A DNA stretch of 41,659 nt from Bacteroidales bacterium. Lineage in GTDB: Bacteria; Bacteroidota; Bacteroidia; Bacteroidales; JAUNSR01. The stretch covers positions 1-41,659 of the forward strand of contig JAUNSR010000025.1 of the NCBI GenBank assembly GCA_030539115.1, given 5' to 3'. The position numbers were made by a program, and so were the translations under genes. Positions 35,879 through 41,659 of this stretch are shown one piece after another. Numbering within the stretch: position 1 is the first letter of the stretch; the number at the start of each line of letters is the position of its first letter. A model generated the notes under the pieces. It saw only the letters and a list, made by a program, of their open reading frames with translations. It did not search any database and had not been told where the DNA came from.

Positions 35879-36964
35879 TTAATTATTGTTATTAATTGGA
35901 TGAGTAACTACAAATCTTGCACCCTCTTTATATTCTTCATCTATGCTTATATCTCCACCGAGCCTGTTTATTATTATTTTACAAATTGACAACCCTAAAC
36001 CGGTTCCATTCGACAGCTCGTCAAGTTTGCCAAAACGAAGAAATAAATCCTTCATTTTTTCTTTCGGAATTCCAATACCTGTATCAGAGACTATAAAATA
36101 GAGCATTTGATCTTTTTCTTTTACCTCCAACGTTATAGTTCCTTTATTGCAAAACTTAATTGCATTTCCAAGTAGATTTATAATAATTTGCTGAAGCCTC
36201 ACAGAATCCGAAATAATAACGATATTATCTTTTTCACAAACAAATTTTATTTGCACCTCTGTTTTTTTAATGCGTGATATAGTCTCAATGACCTTTTTGC
36301 ACAAAGATGTTATTTCAACCGGTTTTAACTCAAATTTCATATCAGATATATCCAAACAAGAAATATCTATCACATCATTTATCAGCCTTATTAACAAATT
36401 TGCATTAAGTTTTATTATTTCATTATATTGAATAGCACTTTCATGATCGGTGTTTTCATCACTCAACAATTGAGAAAAACCTACCAAAGCATTTAATGGC
36501 GTTCTTATTTCATGGCTTGTATTGGAGAGAAAGTAGCTCTTGCTTTTTATTGAATAATTAAGAAGCTTAATTGCTTTCTTTAATTCTGTTTGTGAAGATT
36601 TTAATTTCGAGGTGTTAACAGAAAGAATACAAAATATTGAGATAATTAGAAATAAAACTAAAAATGATGAAATGACCTCAATTCTACTTATTCGTGTGCT
36701 TTGGATTTGATTATTAATCTCTGCATCAGTAACATCATATTGATCATACATCTCGCTGACTTCTGAATCATAGTAAAGATAAAACACAGAGTCTGACTTA
36801 CTTAATGCATTCTCATAAATATCGTATGCTTTTTTATATTCACCATCTTTTAACAATGCTTCTGCTTGACGAATTACCTCTTTGTTTATCTTATTAGCAA
36901 AAGACAAATGACTATTAATTGTGAAAACCAATAAAAAGATGACAAATGAAGCTTTAGAATACAT
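35879..36964 (-). CDS. Sensor histidine kinase with short periplasmic domain
   Basis: A 361-residue intact histidine kinase. The start at 36964 (MYSKASFVIFLLVF) gives a signal peptide or first membrane segment. An apparent extension to 37126 runs through the hairpin repeats and is not real. The periplasmic part is only about 70 residues, with a fragment of a TPR motif (AEALLKDGEYKKAYDIYENAL). A second membrane segment lies at about 96-115. The H-box SNTSHEIRTPLNAL has His151. N-box NLLGNAIKF (Asn267), DTGIGIP (Asp294) and NGTGLGLSIC are all intact. It is followed without a gap by the degenerate kinase gene. The innermost hairpin repeat puts a TATCTTTG about 27 bases before the ATG. Confidence 0.92.
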   Translation of the reverse strand: MYSKASFVIFLLVFTINSHLSFANKINKEVIRQAEALLKDGEYKKAYDIYENALSKSDSVFYLYYDSEVSEMYDQYDVTDAEINNQIQSTRISRIEVISSFLVLFLIISIFCILSVNTSKLKSSQTELKKAIKLLNYSIKSKSYFLSNTSHEIRTPLNALVGFSQLLSDENTDHESAIQYNEIIKLNANLLIRLINDVIDISCLDISDMKFELKPVEITSLCKKVIETISRIKKTEVQIKFVCEKDNIVIISDSVRLQQIIINLLGNAIKFCNKGTITLEVKEKDQMLYFIVSDTGIGIPKEKMKDLFLRFGKLDELSNGTGLGLSICKIIINRLGGDISIDEEYKEGARFVVTHPINNNN

Positions 36965-36990
36965 ATTTGATAATATATCTATTTGCATAA

Positions 36991-37168
36991 CAAAGATAAT
37001 GCAAGCCGAACTCAATAAGCATTTGAATGTGTCAACTTTCAATATGCGTTTGATGAGGCGCCGCTTATCTTCTACAAAGATAATGCAAGCCGAACTCAAT
37101 AAGCATTTGAATGTGTCAACTTTCAATATGCGTTTGATGAGGCGCCGCTTATCTTCTACAAAGATACT
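36991..37168 (-). repeat. Two tandem copies of the 84-bp hairpin repeat (cluster C), with promoter-like -7 boxes
   Basis: Same family as clusters A and B, in the opposite orientation. GCAAGCCGAA recurs at 37001 and 37085 (84 bp) and TTGATGAGGC closes each unit. The inner dyad (GCATATTGAA facing TTCAAATGC) differs from cluster A but again pairs. CAAAGATA at 36991, 37075 and 37159 reads TATCTTTG on the minus strand, a match to the -7 consensus. The copy at 36991-36998 is correctly placed to start the kinase transcript. There is no TTTG at the usual -33 spacing. Confidence 0.92.
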
Positions 37169-37286
37169 ATTTTAAGACTTTTATTTACATTATTTTACAC
37201 TAATATCAAAAAACACTTAATAATACTAATTATATTCCAACAAAATGCTCAATATATGTATCATACATATATTATAAATTATAATA

Positions 37287-37353
37287 AACAAAAACAGTCC
37301 GATTATTTTTAATCATCAACTTTACGGACAATTAAAAGAAACCGGACTGTTTT
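37287..37353 (-). terminator. Terminator of the GH92 gene
   Basis: AAAACAGTCCG (37291-37301) pairs with CGGACTGTTTT (37343-37353) across about 42 bases, with an inner GATTA/TAATC hairpin. The minus-strand RNA continues UUUUUGUUUAUU. It is about 85 bases beyond the GH92 stop. Confidence 0.7.
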
Positions 37354-37436
37354 ATATAATTAATTTAACAAAAGACTTTCCTATCTTTTATCCAGATTGT
37401 ATATAGGTTATACAAATTTTAAAGGATATTTATTTC

Positions 37437-39737
37437 TTATTTTTCTGTAGACATGGAGTAAGGCATAGCACTTTCCGAAGTTCCTCTTTTTGTATTAGGT
37501 TTTGATGACATCTTATAATCCAATACAGCGCCATTCAAGACATCGTCAAAAGAAATATAATTCTTATCATAATTCTGTCCATTCATTTTCAAATCTTCTA
37601 TATAGAAATTATTATCATTATTCTCAGGAGCAGATATTACAAGCTTCTTTCCATTCTCTAAGGTTACAGTCATCTTTTCAAACAATGGTGTCCCAAGAAC
37701 ATATTCATTGGCAGCAGGACAAACAGGATAAAATCCCATAGCAGAGAAAACATACCAAGCAGAAGTTTGACCATTGTCTTCATCACCACAATATCCGTCA
37801 GGAGCTGCAGAATAAAGTTTATCCATCACTTCACGAACTCTGTGCTGAGTCTTCCATGGCTCTCCGCCGTAGTTGTAAAGATAAAGCATGTGTTGTATTG
37901 GTTGGTTGCCATGTGCGTAATTACCCATATTCATAATCTGCATTTCTCTTATTTCATGGATAACACCTCCATAATAGCTGTCATCAAAGATTGGAGGCAA
38001 AGCAAATACAGAATCAAGCATATTCACAAATTCCTTTCTTCCGCCCATTAATTCCATCAAACCATTAATATCATGAAAAACAGACCATGTATAGTGCCAA
38101 CTATTTCCCTCTGTAAAATTGCCGCCCCATTTCAATGGATTAAAGTTTTCTTCGAATGTACCATCCTGTTTTTTACCACACATAAGTTTAAAATCAGGAT
38201 TATAAAGATTCTTGTAGTTTAATGCACGTTTACGATAAACATCAATTTCCTCCTGTGGACGGCCAAGCTTTTTACCCATTTGATAAATACACCAATCATC
38301 ATAAGCATATTCAAGAGTGCGCGCTGCATTTTCATTAATATTTACATCACATGGAACATAACCCAAATCATTGTAGTATTGGTATCCGGCACGTCCTGTT
38401 GAACTTATTTTTGGATGTACTGAATTAGCGCCACTCAAAAGTCCCTCATACATTTTCTCAGGATCTTTTTTTGCAAGTCCTTTAAGATATCCGTCTGCTA
38501 CAACAGAAGCTGAATTATTTCCAACCATACAACCTCTATGTCCCGGACTTGCCCATTCAGGAAAAAATCCGCTTTCAAGATAGGTATTCAGCAACCCCTC
38601 TTCCATCTTTTCTCCCATTGATGGATAAACCAAGTTTACAAAAGGGAAAAGAGAACGGAATGTATCCCAAAATCCTGTATCTGTAAACATATACCCAGGC
38701 AATACTTCACCATTATATGGAGAGTAATGAACCGGCTTATTGTTTTCATCTATTTCATAAAAACTTCTTGGGAATAAGACTGAGCGATAAAGACATGAAT
38801 AAAATGTCTTTAATCTATCTGTATCTATGCTCTCTATATCAAAGCGACCCAATACATTATTCCATCTCTCCTCTCCTTGTTTTGCTATCTGATCGAAATC
38901 ATTATTTCCAATCTCTTTCATATTTCTTATAGCCTGATCCTCGGATATAAAAGACGAAGAAACTTTTGCACAAATTTTATCTCCTCTTTTAGTTAAAAAT
39001 TTAACTACTGCTCCAACATGATTATCCTCAGCACTATTTCCGGCTACAACTTTAAAATCTTTCCATACATTCTGTGATGTGAATGGTTTATCAAATTCAA
39101 TAACAAAATAATTTTTAAAGTTTTCAGGAACACCACCCGAGTTGTTTTTTACATATCCTACAACTTTATTCTCTTCAGGAATAACTTTTATATAGGAACC
39201 TCCGTTAAAACCATCAATTACAATATAAGAATTTTCATTTTCAGGGAATGTAAATCTAAAATATGCACATCTATCCGTTGGTGCTATCTCTGTGGTTACA
39301 TCATAATCTGCAAGATAAACGCTATAGTAATGAGGCATTGCTTTTTCTGATTTATGAGAAAACCAAGATGCTCTTTCATCCTGATCAATCTTTAAATCTC
39401 CTGTAACCGGCATCAATGAAAATTGAGCATAGTCATTTATCCATGGGCTTGGCTGATGAGTTTGTTTAAAACCTCTTATTTTATTGGCAGAGTAACCGTA
39501 AGTCCACCCATCTCTCATCTTTCCGGTCATTGGAGTCCAAAAATTCATTCCCCAAGGCATTGCTATAGCAGGATATGTGTTTCCTGTTGAAAGTGAAAAC
39601 TTTGAATCAGTCCCTACCAAAGGACTTACAAAGTCAACAGGATCTTTATCCAATAACTTCTTTGTTGTTGTTACCTCTTTTGCACATCCTGTTAAAAGGA
39701 GAGAAAAGCACAATAGATGATTAATTTTGAATTTCAT
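37437..39737 (-). CDS. GH92-family alpha-mannosidase lipoprotein
   Basis: A 766-residue surface or periplasmic glycosidase of family GH92, calcium-dependent exo-alpha-mannosidases that trim mannans and N-glycans. Lipobox LLLTGC gives lipidation at Cys18. The N-terminal beta-sandwich begins DPVDFVSPLVGTDSKFSLS; the family segment GNTYPAIAMPWGMNFWTP follows. The acid region EGNSWHYTW lies near residue 541 and the base region GDEDNGQTSAWYVFSAMGFY near 647; both positions agree with characterised GH92 enzymes. Linkage specificity cannot be told with certainty. The gene is divergent from a GH76 mannanase-like gene, and both start within copies of the same upstream element, tandemly repeated here. 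Confidence 0.94.
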   Translation of the reverse strand: MKFKINHLLCFSLLLTGCAKEVTTTKKLLDKDPVDFVSPLVGTDSKFSLSTGNTYPAIAMPWGMNFWTPMTGKMRDGWTYGYSANKIRGFKQTHQPSPWINDYAQFSLMPVTGDLKIDQDERASWFSHKSEKAMPHYYSVYLADYDVTTEIAPTDRCAYFRFTFPENENSYIVIDGFNGGSYIKVIPEENKVVGYVKNNSGGVPENFKNYFVIEFDKPFTSQNVWKDFKVVAGNSAEDNHVGAVVKFLTKRGDKICAKVSSSFISEDQAIRNMKEIGNNDFDQIAKQGEERWNNVLGRFDIESIDTDRLKTFYSCLYRSVLFPRSFYEIDENNKPVHYSPYNGEVLPGYMFTDTGFWDTFRSLFPFVNLVYPSMGEKMEEGLLNTYLESGFFPEWASPGHRGCMVGNNSASVVADGYLKGLAKKDPEKMYEGLLSGANSVHPKISSTGRAGYQYYNDLGYVPCDVNINENAARTLEYAYDDWCIYQMGKKLGRPQEEIDVYRKRALNYKNLYNPDFKLMCGKKQDGTFEENFNPLKWGGNFTEGNSWHYTWSVFHDINGLMELMGGRKEFVNMLDSVFALPPIFDDSYYGGVIHEIREMQIMNMGNYAHGNQPIQHMLYLYNYGGEPWKTQHRVREVMDKLYSAAPDGYCGDEDNGQTSAWYVFSAMGFYPVCPAANEYVLGTPLFEKMTVTLENGKKLVISAPENNDNNFYIEDLKMNGQNYDKNYISFDDVLNGAVLDYKMSSKPNTKRGTSESAMPYSMSTEK

Positions 39738-39976
39738 TTGTATATATATTTAATTTTAACACTAAGGTACAAATGCGCCATTTATATCATTTTTAGTATT
39801 TATCATTTTTAGTGAGTATGGCGGTTTCATTTGTATATATATTTAATTTTAACACTAAGGTACAAATGCGCCATTTATATCATTTTTAGTATTTATCATT
39901 TTTAGTGAGTATGGCGGTTTCATTTGTATATATATTTAATTTTAATACTAAGGTACAAATGCGCCATTTATATCAT
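39735..39976 (-). repeat. 93-bp tandem repeat of the GH92 promoter/leader (two full units plus a partial one)
   Basis: CATTTGTATATATATTT recurs at 39735, 39828 and 39921, a period of exactly 93. The first two units differ by no base that I can see; the third has one change (AATAC for AACAC) and ends near 39976. Unit 1 contains the real GH92 ATG (39737). Units 2 and 3 each repeat the ATG, followed by a 22-codon reading frame that stops before the next leader. Each unit holds the dyad AAATG-GCG-CATTT and a TACCTTAG. Confidence 0.93.
39762..39783 (-). promoter_or_regulatory. GH92 promoter core and putative operator (unit 1)
   Basis: Minus strand: the dyad AAATG-GCG-CATTT (39771-39783), then TACCTTAG (39762-39769), a -7 box with one mismatch, 24 bases before the ATG. 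No TTTG stands 19 bp upstream of it. The same arrangement occurs upstream of the GH76 gene, so a shared activator or repressor is likely. Copies lie 93 and 186 bases further upstream. Confidence 0.6.
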
Positions 39977-40229
39977 ATTATGATAAATTCTCCTTATGGA
40001 GTTTTAGCGTATTCGTATTATAATTATTAGATGACTTGTATAAATTAAAATTTGCTTAAAGTTGGCAATATGTTTTAAAACAAAAAATTAATTTACACAA
40101 TATGATAAATTTGGTTACTATTTTGTCATTATTAGCAACAAGTAAAACTATATTCTATTATCTTTTTGAATTATTTTTGCATTAAAAAGGATAATGCAGT
40201 AACTCACCAATAGTTGAGATTCCCAACAA
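39977..40229. other. Middle of the GH92/GH76 divergent intergenic region
   Basis: AT-rich sequence between the repeats and the GH76 element, with no coding frame. A small imperfect dyad, ACTCACCAATAGTTGAGA, lies near 40202-40219. It probably belongs to the regulatory region of one or both mannan genes. Confidence 0.4.
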
Positions 40230-40284
40230 AAGTATATATATGGCGCATTTATACATTGGTGTTAATAATTAAATATGTATATAA
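40230..40284 (+). promoter_or_regulatory. GH76 promoter/leader element, homologous to the GH92 repeat
   Basis: About 55 bases that align with the GH92 upstream repeat read on its own strand. Shared landmarks are ATGGCGCATTT, then a -7 region (TACATTGG here, TACCTTAG there), then TGTTAA, ATTAAATAT and the ATG. The -7 box starts 33 bases before the ATG at 40285, against 32 in GH92. The homology at both divergent genes points to co-regulation. Confidence 0.65.
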
Positions 40285-41463
40285 ATGAAAAACATTTTCA
40301 CTCTTACTTTTTTACTAATCTCTTTTTTTTCGTTGGAAGCCAAAAACGACAATAACAAAAAAGCGTTGATTTTTGCAGACTCTTTGTTATATCATATTAT
40401 AGATGTCTATTCTGCCAATGACAACAATCTTCTTTTGGAGACTTACCCAAAAAACTCCAACCAAAAGATTTCTTATTTAGCACAAGGTACAGAAAAAAAA
40501 GTCTCTCAACCGGTATCTTTTCTTTGGCCCTATTCCGGTATGCTTTCAGGTGTAACCAATCTTTATATTGTTACTTCAAATAAAAAATATCTCGATCTTC
40601 TTAAGAAAAATATTCTTCCCGGCCTGGAGCAATATTGGGATAATAACAGAGAGCCTGCTTGTTATCAATCCTTTCCAACAAAATATGGTGAACATGGCAG
40701 ATATTATGATGACAATGTTTGGATAGCCCTTGACTACTGTGATTTGTATTCAAAAACTAAAGACAAAGATTTTCTTAATAAGGCCGTACAACTTTACAAC
40801 TATATTTTCAGTGGTTGGGACAATAGACTTGGTGGAGGCATTTTCTGGTGTGAACAGCAAAAAGTATCTAAAAACAGTTGCTCAAATGCACCAGCTACAG
40901 TTCTTTGTGCTAAGCTATTCCAGTTAACTAAAAACGACAAATATCTTGAACAGGCAAAAGCCACCTACCAATGGACGAAAAACAATCTTCTTGACCCTTC
41001 TGACTATCTTGTTTGGGATAATATAAAACTAAATGGCACAATCGACAAGACAAAGTTTTCATACAACTCAGGTCAGATGTTAAATGCTGCCGCTATTCTT
41101 TATAAGATAACCAAAGAGGAGGATTATCTTTTCGACGCAAAAAAAATGGCAGCCAACATTGAGAAGCATTTCAGAACTAAAACTGCTAAGAACAATCCTA
41201 ATTTGAAAATTTACAGAGATATGGGATGGTTTAATGTTATTATGTTCAGAGGCTTCAAGGCTCTTTACGAAATTGACAATAATCCGGAATATCTTTCTCA
41301 TATAAAGGAAAATATTGAATATGTTATCAATAACAACCGCGATGAAAACGGATTAGTCGGCAAAGATTGGTCAGGAAATAATAATGAAAAACATAAATGG
41401 CTCCTTGACAATGCTTGTCTTATTGAGATATTTGCCCAATTTGGTGCTTTAGATATTAAATAA
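40285..41463 (+). CDS. GH76-family glycosidase (putative alpha-1,6-mannanase)
   Basis: A 392-residue exported protein of family GH76, endo-acting alpha-1,6-mannanases that cut the backbone of fungal mannan. A signal peptide ([19 protein letters not shown]) precedes an (alpha/alpha)6 barrel. The catalytic aspartate pair is visible as Asp142-Asp143 in GRYYDDNVW. Other family segments are GGGIFWCEQ, a cysteine-containing loop (NSCSNAPA), [11 protein letters not shown] and [12 protein letters not shown]. It lacks an obvious lipobox, so is probably periplasmic or cleaved. Its upstream element is homologous to that of the divergent GH92 gene, consistent with sequential mannan breakdown. No susC/susD pair lies next to it. 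Confidence 0.9.
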   Translation: MKNIFTLTFLLISFFSLEAKNDNNKKALIFADSLLYHIIDVYSANDNNLLLETYPKNSNQKISYLAQGTEKKVSQPVSFLWPYSGMLSGVTNLYIVTSNKKYLDLLKKNILPGLEQYWDNNREPACYQSFPTKYGEHGRYYDDNVWIALDYCDLYSKTKDKDFLNKAVQLYNYIFSGWDNRLGGGIFWCEQQKVSKNSCSNAPATVLCAKLFQLTKNDKYLEQAKATYQWTKNNLLDPSDYLVWDNIKLNGTIDKTKFSYNSGQMLNAAAILYKITKEEDYLFDAKKMAANIEKHFRTKTAKNNPNLKIYRDMGWFNVIMFRGFKALYEIDNNPEYLSHIKENIEYVINNNRDENGLVGKDWSGNNNEKHKWLLDNACLIEIFAQFGALDIK

Positions 41464-41570
41464 TGCCTTGACATTTTCTTAATCAAACTTAATCGACTGA
41501 AATTATTCTATTAAACAGTCAAACAGCATACTCTAAAGTTCTTAATTTGTATTAAAATAAAAGCCGCTTT

Positions 41571-41600
41571 TTTGACAAATAAACTTTTTACATATCTTTG
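41571..41600 (+). promoter_or_regulatory. Strong promoter reading out of the right edge
   Basis: TTTG (41571-41574), 18 bp, TATCTTTG (41593-41600), an almost exact fit to the Bacteroidota consensus. The window ends about 50 bases after the expected start site with AAGAAGAGG, a possible ribosome binding site. The gene it serves lies outside. Confidence 0.78.
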
Positions 41601-41659
41601 CACTGGATAATAAAAAATAATTTATCTGATTGAGTATCAGTCTTAAAAGAAGAGGTTGC

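Noticed and set aside
36965..37126. N-terminal extension of the sensor kinase encoded in the hairpin repeats (repeated peptide KVDTFKCLLSSACIIF)
   Set aside because: The peptide repeats only because the DNA repeats; a proper signal peptide starts at 36964, and a likely -7 box lies inside the supposed coding part.
41494..41520. Terminator after the GH76 gene (GACTG facing CAGTC)
   Set aside because: A 5-bp stem with a 16-base loop and no U-tract is too weak to call.
1..41659. tRNA, rRNA, insertion sequence, integrase or phage genes
   Set aside because: No T-loop/anticodon-like cloverleaf, no transposase or integrase motif and no phage structural protein were recognised on either strand.

Overview
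The window reads as AT-rich chromosome of a member of the Bacteroidales (phylum Bacteroidota). Evidence: a SusC/RagA-type outer membrane protein, an rprX/rprY two-component pair, a second EF-G-like translation factor, DUF2027 and DUF134 proteins, a PorE-like OmpA lipoprotein, GH92/GH76/GH127-type glycosidases with lipoprotein signals, and promoters of the Bacteroidota pattern (TTTG, about 19 bp, then TAnnTTTG). No tRNA, rRNA, CRISPR array, transposase, integrase or phage gene was seen.

Layout. 1-2.1 kb: the 5' two thirds of a susC-like gene, cut off near the window edge. 2.6-4.8 kb: recQ. 4.9-5.3 kb: five tandem copies of an 84-bp hairpin repeat. 5.4-8.8 kb: protein quality control (tig, then clpP-clpX). 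9.2-9.4 kb: an RRM RNA-binding protein behind a long leader. 9.6-10.3 kb: a DUF134 regulator with a NifX/NafY-like metal-cofactor protein. 11-12 kb: a CPBP membrane protease. 12.1-14.6 kb: envelope lipid transport (lptB on one strand, mlaE-mlaF on the other). 14.6-16.9 kb: two more hairpin repeats and a GH127-type glycosidase lipoprotein. 17.2-18.3 kb: rpsF-rpsR-rplI. 18.5-20.9 kb: MarR regulator, secreted alpha/beta hydrolase, PlsC-type acyltransferase. 20.9-22.1 kb: mostly non-coding, with a 56-residue membrane microprotein. 22.1-26.8 kb: rprY, rprX and the EF-G paralogue. 27-30.9 kb: hemW, a DUF2027-Smr protein, queA and a DUF2007 protein. 31.1-33.7 kb: PorE-like lipoprotein and a DnaQ-type exonuclease. 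33.9-37 kb: an intact sensor kinase followed directly by a degenerate kinase, with two hairpin repeats upstream. 37.4-41.5 kb: divergent GH92 and GH76 mannan-degrading enzymes sharing a promoter element that is tandemly repeated in front of GH92.

Most of the window is core housekeeping. The parts that look unusual are: (i) a family of 84-bp tandem hairpin repeats at three loci, whose variable stems differ in sequence but keep their pairing; (ii) the kinase/pseudokinase pair with one repeat cluster in its promoter region; (iii) the repeated promoter element shared by the two mannan glycosidases; (iv) an EF-G paralogue lacking the catalytic histidine of the GTPase; (v) the small membrane protein in an otherwise empty 1.2-kb region. 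No wholly new multi-gene system could be established from sequence alone; (i) to (iii) are the best leads.
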